From UBA7446 sp049596455 (GTDB lineage: Bacteria; Bacteroidota; Bacteroidia; Flavobacteriales; Flavobacteriaceae): a stretch of DNA of 64,000 bases. This document shows positions 42,628 to 51,424 of the stretch, piece after piece; position 1 is the first letter of the stretch; every line of letters begins with the position of its first letter. The position numbers and the translations under genes are program-made. The notes beneath the pieces were generated by a model. The model saw only the letters and a program-made list of their open reading frames with translations, was not told the origin of the DNA and did not search any database. The stretch lies in contig JBMYLP010000003.1 in assembly GCA_049596455.1 (NCBI GenBank), forward strand, positions 124,001 through 188,000. Reading direction: 5' to 3'.

Positions 42628-42656
42628 AAAAACCGAGGCAGTTGTCTCGGTTTTTT
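42628..42656 (+). terminator. Intrinsic terminator of ahcY
   Basis: AAAAACCGAG (42628-42637) pairs with CTCGGTTTTT (42646-42655), loop GCAGTTGT, followed by more T. Strong rho-independent form. Confidence 0.9.
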
Positions 42657-42674
42657 CATTTATTGAACGAGTAA

Positions 42675-42709
42675 CAAAAAACCCCTTCGCTTTTGGCAAA
42701 GGGGTTTTG
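42675..42709 (-). terminator. Intrinsic terminator of rplU-rpmA
   Basis: An AACCCCTT/AAGGGGTT stem with A-runs before and T-runs after works in both directions. It lies 20 nt past the rpmA stop and also backs up the ahcY terminator. Confidence 0.85.
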
Positions 42710-42729
42710 TTTTTCTTGCTTCTCGCGGT

Positions 42730-42990
42730 TTATTCCTGAATAGGATCTACAGAAACATACGAGCGGTTGTTTTTCTTTTTGGTAAAGCGCACCACACCGT
42801 CAATTTTGGCATGTAGCGTATGGTCTTTTCCCAAATATACATTTTCTCCAGGGTGGTGGGCGGTACCACGCTGACGGACAATAATATTACCTGCAGTTGC
42901 AAGTTGTCCCCCAAATATTTTTACGCCCAAGCGTTTCGATTCCGATTCTCTACCGTTCTTCGAACTACCTACTCCTTTTTTGTGTGCCAT
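42730..42990 (-). CDS. rpmA: Ribosomal protein L27
   Basis: 86 residues: MAHKKGVGSSKNGRESESKRLGVK is the classical L27 start, with the N-terminal tail near the peptidyl transferase centre. No Firmicutes-type cleavable extension. It follows rplU by 11 nt, the universal L21-L27 order. Confidence 0.99.
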   Translation of the reverse strand: MAHKKGVGSSKNGRESESKRLGVKIFGGQLATAGNIIVRQRGTAHHPGENVYLGKDHTLHAKIDGVVRFTKKKNNRSYVSVDPIQE

Positions 42991-43001
42991 GGCTTATCCG
43001 T

Positions 43002-43529
43002 TTATTTTTTTGCTTCTAGTGCCGCTACCAAGTCGGCTTTTTTCATCGCAGAAATACCTGAAATACCCGCTTCTTTAGCCAACTCTTTAAGCTCAGCTAC
43101 TGTCTTAGACGAAAAGTCTACAGCTTTGGCTTTTGGCGCGGCTTTGGGAGCAGCTTCTTTTTTCTCGGCTGCTTTGGGTGCTGCGGCTTTTTTGGCAGGT
43201 GCTACTTTTTTAGCAGTTCCAACTCCCACAGCCTCAATAAGAATTTCGGTCAACGACTGGCGGTGACCATTCTTTACGCGATATCCCTTACGACGTTTCT
43301 TTTTAAATACAATTACTTTGTCATCCTTTAAATGACGAACCACTTTTGCTTCTACCGAAGCATTGGCTACAGCCGGGGCGCCTACAGATACCTTGTCACC
43401 GTCTGCTACTAAATACACCTTATCAAAAGAAACGTTATCTCCTGTTTTGGCGTCCAAACGATGCACAAATACCTTCTGGTCTTTTGCAACTTTAAATTGC
43501 TGCCCTGCTATCTCTACGATTGCAAACAT
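43002..43529 (-). CDS. rplU: Ribosomal protein L21 with an extended C-terminal tail
   Basis: 175 residues from the ATG at 43529 (MFAIVEIAGQQFKVAKDQ). The first ~103 residues are normal L21 (KRRKGYRVKNGHRQSLTEILI). An Ala/Lys/Pro-rich linker follows (about 106-138), then a small helical domain (TVAELKELAKEAGISGISAMKKADLVAALEAKK) resembling the HeH/Rho-N/SAP-like nucleic-acid-binding motif. Ordinary L21 is about 103 residues; extended forms are known in Bacteroidota. The tail could touch rRNA or nascent RNA. Promoter box at 43566-43573. Confidence 0.95.
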   Translation of the reverse strand: MFAIVEIAGQQFKVAKDQKVFVHRLDAKTGDNVSFDKVYLVADGDKVSVGAPAVANASVEAKVVRHLKDDKVIVFKKKRRKGYRVKNGHRQSLTEILIEAVGVGTAKKVAPAKKAAAPKAAEKKEAAPKAAPKAKAVDFSSKTVAELKELAKEAGISGISAMKKADLVAALEAKK

Positions 43530-43565
43530 ATTTTTAGTTTTAAACACTTCCTGTTGAAGCGGGTG

Positions 43566-43573
43566 CAAATATA
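43566..43573 (-). promoter_or_regulatory. -7 box for rplU-rpmA
   Basis: TATATTTG read leftward, an exact TAnnTTTG, 36 nt before the rplU ATG at 43529. Confidence 0.55.
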
Positions 43574-43679
43574 CAATCTTGAACAATATCAGACAATGTT
43601 TTTTACAGCCCATTCTTTTTATCTGTATTTTATAAAATTATGTATATTTAAAATCTATTTGCCTTTTAAATATAATCTC

Positions 43680-46478
43680 ATGAGAAAAATGATATCCTAC
43701 CTGTTACTTCTATTAGTTCCTATCGCTGTTTTTTCGCAAGGACCCAATACGCCAATTCCTGTTTCAGATAAGGTAAAAATTGGAACATTAGACAACGGTC
43801 TTAAATACTATTTACGTCAAAATGCCAAACCTGAAAACAAAGTAGAGCTCAGGTTAGTGGTCAATGCGGGTTCTATTTTGGAAGATGAGCGCCAACTTGG
43901 ATTGGCTCATTTTTTAGAACATATGGCATTTAATGGCACAAAGAGTTTTGCCAAAAATGACATCGTCTCCTTCTTACAATCGATTGGTGTTGAGTTTGGA
44001 GCAGATTTAAACGCATACACAAGTTTTGACGAAACGGTGTACATTTTACCTATTCCGCTTCAAAACCCTGATAACCTTGACAAAGGGTTTCAAGTCCTCA
44101 AAGAAATGGGGTATGATATGCTGCTCGATCCTGAGGAAATTGATAAAGAAAGAGGTGTTGTTTTGGAAGAACTTCGTTTGAGTTTAAGTGCCGAGAGACG
44201 AATTCTAGAAAAAACTCTTGCCGACGAACTCTATGGTTCCAAATACGTTGAAAGACTGCCGATTGGAACTAAAGAGGTTTTAGAAAATTTTACATACGAC
44301 GATTTAAAACGCTTTTACAAAACATGGTATCGCCCCGACCTAATGGCGGTGGTTGCCGTAGGAGATGTTGATGTAGCTATTTTAGAAGAAAAAGTCATTT
44401 CCTTTTTTGGCGATATTCCTGCAGCAGAAAACCCAATCGATCGTCCTGTTTTTAACGTTCCCAACCACGAAAACACAAAAATTGCCATTGCCACAGACAA
44501 AGAGGCGCAGCAAACGGTTGTTCAAGTTTTGTATAAAGACAGAACAGATGCAAAGCCCGAAACCACTTACATGGATTATCGGGACAATATCATTGATAAT
44601 TTGTTCTCTACCATGATTTCAAATCGATTAAGTGAGCTTGCAAATAGCGAAAATCCTCCGTTTTTGTATGGTGTTTCGCAATACAGAAGAACTTATGCGC
44701 GAACAAAAAATGCCTACCGTTCCATTGCGGTAACAACTCCCGAAAAGGCATCGCATTCCTTAAATGCGCTCCTTATTGAAAATGAACGCGTGCGTCAGTT
44801 TGGGTTTTTAGCAAGTGAGCTTTCTAGAGCCAAACAAGACATGCTTACGATGTATGAAAAATCGTATAACGAACGCGACAAGAAAAACAGCAGTCAAGTG
44901 TTGGGAGAATATGTAAGAAACTTTTTGGAGCAAGAGCCTATTCCTGGCATTGAGTGGGAATATCAGTTTGTTCAGGCTGTTTTGCCTTCTATTTCCATAG
45001 AGGAAGTCAATAGCAGAGTAGAGCGTTTTTTGCACAAAGACAATATGGTGGTTGTACTTCGCGGTCCTGAAAACGAGGCAACCGCAAACATTACTGACGA
45101 CAATTTAGCTGCGGTTGTAGCCAGTGTAGATAATCAAACCATTGAAGCCTATGCTGAAGAAGCCATTCAAGAAAATCTGATTGAAAACTTACCTAAAGGC
45201 AGCTCGATTGCATCCAAAAGCCACATGGAAGATATTGATACGCACCACATGGTGCTATCTAATGGAATTCAGGTGTATTACAAGCAAACCGATTTTCAAA
45301 ACGACAATGTGCTGGTAAGTGCCTACAGTACAGGTGGAACAAGTATGTATGCATTGGACAGCTTTTTGGTGTCAGAATTGGCAACGCCTTATTTGGCACA
45401 AGCTGGATATGGCGGACTTTCTGTAAGCGATATGGAAAAATTTATGAGCGGTAAATCCGCTTCGTTTAAATCAACTGTGGGCAGCTATGAAGAAGGTGGT
45501 TCTGGAAGCGCAACCAACAAAGACTTAGAAACACTTTTTGAGCTTATTTATGTGCATTTCACATCATTAAATAAAAACGAAGTTGTTTTTAACGCATTGC
45601 TCAGTAATTTAAAAGCGTACTATCCCTCGCTGCTTTCCAATCCGCAAACCTTTTTTCAAATTGCCGTATCCGACAAACAAAATGAAGGAAATGAACGATA
45701 TACAGGGTTTCCGTCTGCAGAGGATTTTGACGCCGTAAATTACGATTTGGCGCATTCACTTCGGGGTAGCCGTTTTGCAGATGCTAATGATTTTACCTTC
45801 TTTTTTGTTGGAAATTTTGATGCGGAAAACCTAGAACTATTGGCGCAAAAATACTTAGGTGCACTGCCCGTTTTAGACAGTGAGGAAGCATATCAAACGC
45901 CTGATTTTAGAATGGCCGATGCTTATGAACGCTTTGAGGTTAAAAAAGGGAAAGACCCAAAAAGTTATGTCAATTTTACGTGGCGTGAAGAAATGCCCTA
46001 CGACGGCAAAACAGAAATGCATATTGATGCACTGGGAGAGCTACTGAGTATAAAACTAATCGAGAAATTACGTGAAGATGAAAGTGGCGTATATGGCGTG
46101 GGTGCATCTGGCTCCATGCAACAAATTCCGTATGGAAATTTATCGTTTCGAATTGCATTTCCTTGCGGTCCTGAAAATGTGGAATCGCTTATCAAGTTCA
46201 CCCTTGAGCAAATTGACGATATTAAATCTGGAAAGGTTTTGGAGGAAGATGTAAACAAAATCAAAGAATCGTATTTGGTAAATTACAGGGAAGATTTGAA
46301 AAAAGATAGCTTTTGGCTAAGTTATCTAGCCAATACATTTAAGCATAAAAAAGAATGGTCTAGGATATTAAATTACGAAGAAAAAGTAGCCAATATTACT
46401 ATCGACGATTTAGTCCGTACCGCAAATACTTTCCTAGACGATAAGTACTTTTTGGCAATTCTAAATCCAGAAGAATAA
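43680..46478 (+). CDS. Secreted M16-family zinc peptidase, two-domain form
   Basis: 932 residues from the ATG at 43680, where a signal peptide begins (MRKMISYLLLLLVPIAVFSQ). The inverted zinc motif HxxEH is His77-x-x-Glu80-His81 (LAHFLEHMAFNGT), with the distal Glu in LEELRLSLSAERR. The second half (from about 500) repeats the fold without the motif. It resembles PqqL/insulinase-type periplasmic or envelope proteases that degrade peptides inside a closed chamber. It ends 1 nt before the stop of the convergent EamA gene. A near-consensus box TATATTTA lies at 43643-43650. Confidence 0.94.
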   Translation: MRKMISYLLLLLVPIAVFSQGPNTPIPVSDKVKIGTLDNGLKYYLRQNAKPENKVELRLVVNAGSILEDERQLGLAHFLEHMAFNGTKSFAKNDIVSFLQSIGVEFGADLNAYTSFDETVYILPIPLQNPDNLDKGFQVLKEMGYDMLLDPEEIDKERGVVLEELRLSLSAERRILEKTLADELYGSKYVERLPIGTKEVLENFTYDDLKRFYKTWYRPDLMAVVAVGDVDVAILEEKVISFFGDIPAAENPIDRPVFNVPNHENTKIAIATDKEAQQTVVQVLYKDRTDAKPETTYMDYRDNIIDNLFSTMISNRLSELANSENPPFLYGVSQYRRTYARTKNAYRSIAVTTPEKASHSLNALLIENERVRQFGFLASELSRAKQDMLTMYEKSYNERDKKNSSQVLGEYVRNFLEQEPIPGIEWEYQFVQAVLPSISIEEVNSRVERFLHKDNMVVVLRGPENEATANITDDNLAAVVASVDNQTIEAYAEEAIQENLIENLPKGSSIASKSHMEDIDTHHMVLSNGIQVYYKQTDFQNDNVLVSAYSTGGTSMYALDSFLVSELATPYLAQAGYGGLSVSDMEKFMSGKSASFKSTVGSYEEGGSGSATNKDLETLFELIYVHFTSLNKNEVVFNALLSNLKAYYPSLLSNPQTFFQIAVSDKQNEGNERYTGFPSAEDFDAVNYDLAHSLRGSRFADANDFTFFFVGNFDAENLELLAQKYLGALPVLDSEEAYQTPDFRMADAYERFEVKKGKDPKSYVNFTWREEMPYDGKTEMHIDALGELLSIKLIEKLREDESGVYGVGASGSMQQIPYGNLSFRIAFPCGPENVESLIKFTLEQIDDIKSGKVLEEDVNKIKESYLVNYREDLKKDSFWLSYLANTFKHKKEWSRILNYEEKVANITIDDLVRTANTFLDDKYFLAILNPEE

Positions 46479-46479
46479 A

Positions 46480-47367
46480 TCAATTGGCTTTCGCTGGTCG
46501 ATTCGATAGCGAAACCCCAATTAAAATAATGGCGGTAGCCAAAAGTTGAAAACCACCAATGCGCTCGCCGTCAAGCATCCCCCAAAATAGTGCCACAATA
46601 GGCAGTGTGTAGGTTACCGAAGACACAAAAACAGCAGATGCCATTTTTACAAATCGGTTAAACATAACCTTGGCGATGGCAGTACCAAAAAAGGCAAGCA
46701 AGGCAATAAAACCTATACTCGAAAGTACCTTATCGGACTGTAGTTGTTGCATGGAAAAGAAATCGGAAAATAACAACAGTACAACAGCTGGGGGAAGAAT
46801 AGCAATAAAGTTTCCCAACGTCATTGCCATAGGCGACACCTTGGCAAGTTTGTGTTTTAGAAAATAGATGTTTACCGCATAGCACATAGACGCGCACATG
46901 ATTAGCAGCACATATTCCGTAGGCTGATTGTCAGCAATTTGAGAGCCTCCCCAAATCAATCCGGCAGAACCTATAAAGCCTAACAAAACACCCGCATATT
47001 GACGAGTAAAAATTTTAGTGGCAAAAAAAACAACCCCCACTAGCAGCGTAAAAATTGGCGTAAGCGAATTCAGTATCGCCGCAACAGCAGAGTCTATAAA
47101 TTGCTGCGAAAACGCAAAAAAGAAGGAAGGAAAAAACGTGCCTAAAAACCCAGTTATAATTAACCATTTCCACTCGTTTTTGGAAAGTCCTTTGAGTGAT
47201 TTGTATCCCATTATGAATAAAAAAATGGTGCTAAAAATAATACGCACGCTGCCCAATTGTATGGGTGTTAGCCCAACAAGTCCGCGTTTTATAAGAATAT
47301 ATGAACTTCCCCAGATGATGGAGAGTAAAACCAAATAAACCCATTTGTTTTGTGGAATCAATTGCAT
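46480..47367 (-). CDS. EamA/DMT-family transporter
   Basis: 295 residues from the ATG at 47367 (MQLIPQNKWVYLVLLSIIWGSS) with ten membrane helices in two EamA repeats; WGSSYILIKRG and GSVRIIFSTIFLF are typical of the drug/metabolite transporter superfamily. Probably exports amino acids or other small metabolites; substrate unknown. It diverges from the metal-binding lipoprotein gene. Confidence 0.92.
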   Translation of the reverse strand: MQLIPQNKWVYLVLLSIIWGSSYILIKRGLVGLTPIQLGSVRIIFSTIFLFIMGYKSLKGLSKNEWKWLIITGFLGTFFPSFFFAFSQQFIDSAVAAILNSLTPIFTLLVGVVFFATKIFTRQYAGVLLGFIGSAGLIWGGSQIADNQPTEYVLLIMCASMCYAVNIYFLKHKLAKVSPMAMTLGNFIAILPPAVVLLLFSDFFSMQQLQSDKVLSSIGFIALLAFFGTAIAKVMFNRFVKMASAVFVSSVTYTLPIVALFWGMLDGERIGGFQLLATAIILIGVSLSNRPAKAN

Positions 47368-47414
47368 AGCGCAGCAAAGCTGGCAAAATTCAACGAGAAA
47401 TAGCAATATTTTCC

Positions 47415-47422
47415 TACATTTG
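47415..47422 (+). promoter_or_regulatory. -7 box for the metal-binding lipoprotein gene
   Basis: TACATTTG, an exact TAnnTTTG, 16 nt before the ATG at 47439. Confidence 0.5.
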
Positions 47423-47438
47423 ATTAAAATTTAATATT

Positions 47439-47981
47439 ATGAAACGCCCTTATTATTACCTATTAGTTATATTATTTGTTGGCTGTACTACTGCTTCAAA
47501 ACCAGAGAAGAAAACCGTTGACTATAACGAAGAAGAGACAGTAGAATTATCTGCTGATTTATCGCATATATCATTCCCCATTGAAGGCATGACGTGTGAA
47601 GTGGGATGTGCTGCACGCATTGAGAAAAAAGTAGCTGCCTCGGAAGGTGTTGTGTCGTCAAAAGTAGATTTTGAAGGTAAAACTGCCTATGTGTCTTTTG
47701 ACCCATCTGCAACTTCATTTGATGCCATTCGCGCTACTGTCGAAGGACTTGGCTCAGATTACAAGGTAGGTGAGGCACAAGCAAGCTCGCCCTATTTTCA
47801 ACTTAAAGAAGGTAAAAAATGTGGCAAGGACTGTGATAAGCCTTGCTGCAAAGACAAAAAAACTTGCGACAAATCTTGCGAGAAAAAGTGCTGTAAAGAC
47901 GGTAAAAAAGATATGGACAAAAAAGCTTGTGCAGCAGATTGCCAAAAAGCATGTTGCGCTAGTAAAAAGGAAAAAGCCTAA
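47439..47981 (+). CDS. HMA-domain lipoprotein with a triplicated CX3CX3CC tail
   Basis: 180 residues. Lipobox Cys16 (LFVGCTT); a heavy-metal-associated domain at about 42-112 with GMTCEVGCAARIEKKV (Cys53 and Cys57, spaced CxxxC rather than the usual CxxC). The tail from 126 is Lys/Cys-rich with three copies of C-x3-C-x3-C-C: 128-137, 143-152 and 164-173, twelve cysteines in all, like a small metallothionein. The protein should sit on a membrane facing the periplasm or surface and could bind copper, zinc or a similar metal. No efflux ATPase or metal regulator is adjacent. The architecture is visible; the metal and role are inferred. Confidence 0.85.
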   Translation: MKRPYYYLLVILFVGCTTASKPEKKTVDYNEEETVELSADLSHISFPIEGMTCEVGCAARIEKKVAASEGVVSSKVDFEGKTAYVSFDPSATSFDAIRATVEGLGSDYKVGEAQASSPYFQLKEGKKCGKDCDKPCCKDKKTCDKSCEKKCCKDGKKDMDKKACAADCQKACCASKKEKA

Positions 47982-48520
47982 TCCCACCTTAAGGTTTCGA
48001 GAAGTTTTTGCACATCACTTTTGACGTATGCAATAGCGGGTGCTAAAGAATCGTAGTTGGGTGCTGATTCAAAGAGCAACGATCCTGTGAGGTAGTGTTT
48101 TTTGGTGTCCGTGCCAAAAAAGTGCACGTTTGATGGGGAGTCGCCTACTATAACTATACACGACCCGAATAAATTTTGTGCTTTGTTTTCAAAAGTACTT
48201 TCATCCATTTGAAAAGCTTCTTTACCAAACATTTTTAGACGCTTATCAAAATCCAACAACAGCGTGTCTAAAGATGACTTGGTCAAGTCAAAATACGTGA
48301 GATATAGCTTTGCATTTAGCGCGGGATAATCTAAGGTAAGACCGCAAGCAGACAGCGTTTGTGGCACAGCCAAATGATTGTGTTCAAATGCATACGAACA
48401 GTCACTTAAGAGTGGTTTGTATTGTGGTGTTGGGTACTGTAAAGCAAGTTGTGCTTTTGGTTTTGGTGTCGGTGATTGACAACCCAAAATGACAAACGCT
48501 AAAATCACGAAGCGTATCAT
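47978..48520 (-). CDS. gldD: Gliding motility lipoprotein GldD
   Basis: 180 residues; lipobox Cys14 (FVILGCQSP). PKPKAQLALQYPTPQYKPL, SYAFEHN, LTGSLLFESAPNYDSLAPAIAYVKSDVQKLLETLRW match the flavobacterial GldD pattern. GldD is needed for gliding in Flavobacterium johnsoniae and belongs to the machinery linked to T9SS function. Its ATG overlaps the gldE stop by 4 nt, the conserved gldE-gldD arrangement. Confidence 0.9.
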   Translation of the reverse strand: MIRFVILAFVILGCQSPTPKPKAQLALQYPTPQYKPLLSDCSYAFEHNHLAVPQTLSACGLTLDYPALNAKLYLTYFDLTKSSLDTLLLDFDKRLKMFGKEAFQMDESTFENKAQNLFGSCIVIVGDSPSNVHFFGTDTKKHYLTGSLLFESAPNYDSLAPAIAYVKSDVQKLLETLRWD

Positions 48521-49812
48521 GTGCGCAATTCTACTTTAAGTTGTTTGATGCGCTTTCGGTCTACAGCTTCGATAGTGAAAATCACATTTTTAAACTTCAT
48601 AGCCGTTTTTACTTTGGGAAACGAGCCCAACTGCTCCAGCACAAATCCTGCTATGGTCTCAGACTCGCCTTTATTGGCTTCAAATTCCGCAGCGTTATCG
48701 AGTTTTAACACACTGTAAAAATCTTTTAGTGACGTTTTCCCATCAAATACAAATGTAGTTTCGTTTAGTTTGGAGTAACTGATATCGGTTTCGTCAAACT
48801 CATCACTAATATCACCCACAATTTGTTCGATGACGTCCTCAAGAGAAATTACGCCTGAGGTGCCTCCATATTCATCCACTACTACGGCTAAATGAATTCG
48901 CTTAGACTGAAATTCTTCTAACAAATCATCTAATTTTTTATTTTCGGGAACGTAGTATGGCTCACGTAACAAGGTAATCCAATCAAATTTTTTCTTGTTC
49001 AAATGGGGAAGCAAATCTTTGACATAAAGCACTCCAATAACGGTGTCTATGGTTTCGCGAAAAACAGGCACACGTGAAAACCCCTTTGCCACAACTTGGT
49101 CAATAACATCTGTAAATGCAATTTTTTCTTCTAGTGCAAATACGTCTATTCGCGGACACATTACCTGTTTGGTTTCGGTGTTACCGAAGGTCACAATTCC
49201 TTTTAAAATTTTTTGCTCGTCTTTGGTAGTTTCAGAATCATCGGTCATTTCAAGCGCTTGTGACAAATGATCAACCGAGATATTTGACTTCGTTTTCCCT
49301 AAGCGTTTTTGCAACACAAATGTCAAATAACTCATCGGGTATGTAAGCGCAAAAAATACATATTGATCTAAAGCGTAAATGGGTAATGCCATACGCTTGG
49401 CAAAGCCTTTTGGGTTTTTGTTGGCGTATATTTTTGGTAAGATTTCACCGAACAATAGCACTACTGCGGTAATAATTCCGACCTCCAACAAAAATTGTAA
49501 CCACGGCTGCGATATGGACTCAAAAAACAATGAGGTCAGCGATGCAAAAACAAGTACTGTAGCAATGTTAATCAGATTGTTAAGCAACAAAATAATTGCT
49601 AAAAGCCGCCTTGGGTTTTTACGTAAATGCGCAATGATACGCTCGGATTTATTCGATGCATTTGTTGCTTCTTTGATGTATGATGGCGCTAACGAAAAAA
49701 AAGCAACTTCAGCCCCAGAAACAAGTGCTGAGCCAAGCAAAAGCAGTAACAATAAAACCACTTTTACTGTTTCAAGTGTTTCAAAGCCAAAGACGAAATA
49801 GGGTATCTCCAA
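48517..49812 (-). CDS. gldE: Gliding-motility-associated CBS/CorC-type membrane protein GldE
   Basis: 431 residues. An N-terminal DUF21/CNNM membrane domain (about 10-190, SGAEVAFFSLAPSYIKEA), two CBS domains (about 205-330, MCPRIDVFALEE and VVDEYGGTSGVISLEDVIEQIVGDISDEFD) and a C-terminal CorC/HlyC domain. Proteins of this form are linked to magnesium or other ion handling; GldE overlaps GldD in gliding bacteria and can compensate for it. It lies 10 nt after ssb in a mutY-ssb-gldE-gldD operon. Confidence 0.92.
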   Translation of the reverse strand: MEIPYFVFGFETLETVKVVLLLLLLLGSALVSGAEVAFFSLAPSYIKEATNASNKSERIIAHLRKNPRRLLAIILLLNNLINIATVLVFASLTSLFFESISQPWLQFLLEVGIITAVVLLFGEILPKIYANKNPKGFAKRMALPIYALDQYVFFALTYPMSYLTFVLQKRLGKTKSNISVDHLSQALEMTDDSETTKDEQKILKGIVTFGNTETKQVMCPRIDVFALEEKIAFTDVIDQVVAKGFSRVPVFRETIDTVIGVLYVKDLLPHLNKKKFDWITLLREPYYVPENKKLDDLLEEFQSKRIHLAVVVDEYGGTSGVISLEDVIEQIVGDISDEFDETDISYSKLNETTFVFDGKTSLKDFYSVLKLDNAAEFEANKGESETIAGFVLEQLGSFPKVKTAMKFKNVIFTIEAVDRKRIKQLKVELRT

Positions 49813-49822
49813 CGATTATGGT

Positions 49823-50251
49823 TTAGAAGGGCAAGTCGTCATCGCTTGCGGGTTGGGTTGCCTGCGTGGGCTGTTGTTGAGCCGGCTGTGCGGGCGCAGC
49901 AGCTGCGTCTGTTGGGCGTTGTGTCAAGAAGGTAAAATCATCTACGTGAATTTCTGTAGAGTAGCGGTCTTTGCCATCATCGCCTTGCCACTTGCGGGTT
50001 TTGATACGCCCTTCCACATAAACACGATCGCCTTTTTTTAGGTATTTTTCGCAAATTTCGGCGGCTTTGTTACGCACCACCACATTGTGCCACTCGGTGT
50101 TGGTTACTTTTTCACCTGTCTGTTTGCTGGTATAGGTTTCGTTAGTGGCAATAGGAAATCGTCCTAGACAGTTTCCGCCATCAAAATAGGTTACCTTGAC
50201 GTTGTCGCCTAAGTGCCCTATCAACATAACTTTATTCAGTGTTCCGCTCAT
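49823..50251 (-). CDS. ssb: Single-stranded DNA-binding protein
   Basis: 142 residues. OB-fold 1-108 (MSGTLNKVMLIGHLGDNVKVTY, TEWHNVVVRNKAAEICEKYLKKGDRVYVEGRIKTR), a Gln/Ala/Pro linker, and the acidic tip ASDDDLPF that recruits repair proteins. It coats single-stranded DNA during replication and repair. It follows mutY by 24 nt. Confidence 0.98.
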   Translation of the reverse strand: MSGTLNKVMLIGHLGDNVKVTYFDGGNCLGRFPIATNETYTSKQTGEKVTNTEWHNVVVRNKAAEICEKYLKKGDRVYVEGRIKTRKWQGDDGKDRYSTEIHVDDFTFLTQRPTDAAAAPAQPAQQQPTQATQPASDDDLPF

Positions 50252-50275
50252 AATAGATTTTAAATCAAATGTACA

Positions 50276-51310
50276 CTATCGATTGAACTTCTGCAAAAAT
50301 CGTTCTGTAAGGCGCGAAACACCAAAGTTTGAAACATCGCCCCATGGCGTTGGCAATTGTTTTTCGACCTCTTCCAAAATCCAAAAATGCGTGTGTAAGG
50401 TTTGATGCGATAATTTATGCCGCATCACCTCATCTTCAAATTTTGTCCATTTTGCCGTAGTTGCCCAAGCGGGCAAATCAGGGTGGGATTTTAATGCTTT
50501 TTCGGTCAAAATACAGTCTGCCTCCAAAAGTGGAAATTCATACAAGCCATGCCAAATATCTTTTCCTTCTCTCCGTTGAAGCAAGGTATTTTGCTTGCTA
50601 TCAAAGGGTACCAAATAATGAAAAAATCGATTTTTAATCGCTTTGGCTTTGATTTTTTGAGGTCGGGAGGCAACGCTGTTGTTTGCACGAGATTGGCAAC
50701 TCTCTTCAAGCGGGCAGCTTGTACAAAGTGGTTGTTTGGGAGTGCACTGCATAGCACCGAATTCCATTATGGCTTGATTGTAAATTCCTGGAGCTTTGGT
50801 ATCTATTAACGACTGTGCCAACTCCTGAAAATACCGAACTCCCTCGGGCTTGTTGATTGGAATCTCTATATCAAAATAGCGTGCAAGCACGCGATACACG
50901 TTACCGTCCACCACCGCAGCAGGCGCATCAAAGCAAATAGACGCAATAGCACTTGCGGTGTAAGGCCCAACGCCCGGTAAAGCGATTAGCTTTTTGTAGG
51001 TATTTGGAAAGATGCCATTTTGCTGGTATGCCACTTCTTTTGCAGCTTTGTGCAGGTTTCGTGCTCTGGAATAATAACCAAGCCCTTGCCATAATTTCAG
51101 TACCTCGTCTTCGTTTGCATTTGCTAAGTCTTTAACGGTGGGGTACTGCGCTAAAAATCGTTCGTAATACGGCAGCCCTTGCGCCACGCGCGTTTGCTGC
51201 AAAATCACCTCAGAAAGCCAAACGGCATACGGGTCTTTGGAGTGTCGCCATGGTAGGTCGCGCTTATATTGCGCATACCACGCTAACAATTTGGAAGTGA
51301 ATATGTTCAT
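50276..51310 (-). CDS. mutY: A/G-specific adenine glycosylase MutY
   Basis: 344 residues from the ATG at 51310 (MNIFTSKLLAWYAQYKRD). LSEVILQQTRVAQGLPYYERF contains the catalytic Glu, and LPGVGPYTASAIASICFDAPAAVVDGNVYRVLAR the helix-hairpin-helix and catalytic Asp. The 4Fe-4S loop is C-x6-C-x2-C-x5-C (CTPKQPLCTSCPLEESC). The C-terminal NUDIX-like domain recognises 8-oxoG. It removes adenine paired with 8-oxoguanine. First gene of the mutY-ssb-gldE-gldD operon; its promoter box is only 5 nt upstream of the ATG. Confidence 0.97.
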   Translation of the reverse strand: MNIFTSKLLAWYAQYKRDLPWRHSKDPYAVWLSEVILQQTRVAQGLPYYERFLAQYPTVKDLANANEDEVLKLWQGLGYYSRARNLHKAAKEVAYQQNGIFPNTYKKLIALPGVGPYTASAIASICFDAPAAVVDGNVYRVLARYFDIEIPINKPEGVRYFQELAQSLIDTKAPGIYNQAIMEFGAMQCTPKQPLCTSCPLEESCQSRANNSVASRPQKIKAKAIKNRFFHYLVPFDSKQNTLLQRREGKDIWHGLYEFPLLEADCILTEKALKSHPDLPAWATTAKWTKFEDEVMRHKLSHQTLHTHFWILEEVEKQLPTPWGDVSNFGVSRLTERFLQKFNR

Positions 51311-51315
51311 TGTGT

Positions 51316-51323
51316 CAAAAATA
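51316..51323 (-). promoter_or_regulatory. -7 box for mutY operon
   Basis: TATTTTTG read leftward, an exact TAnnTTTG, ending 5 nt before the ATG at 51310; implies a leaderless or nearly leaderless mRNA if this start codon is right. Confidence 0.5.
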
Positions 51324-51380
51324 CATGCAAAGAATGACATTTGTGTGTCTAAGTTGCCCTTAACGTATCAATTAAATTTT

Positions 51381-51388
51381 TATATTTG
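51381..51388 (+). promoter_or_regulatory. -7 box for the HU gene
   Basis: TATATTTG, an exact TAnnTTTG, 36 nt before the ATG at 51425. A TTG lies about 25 nt upstream, slightly further than usual for the -33 element. Confidence 0.6.
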
Positions 51389-51424
51389 CTGACCTAAAAT
51401 TTACAACCACTAAAAATTTTAAGG

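Noticed and set aside
47488..47987. Minus-strand and +1 frames over the cysteine-rich lipoprotein gene
   Set aside because: They arise from its repetitive AAA/TGC codons; the lipoprotein frame has the signal peptide, the HMA domain and a promoter.
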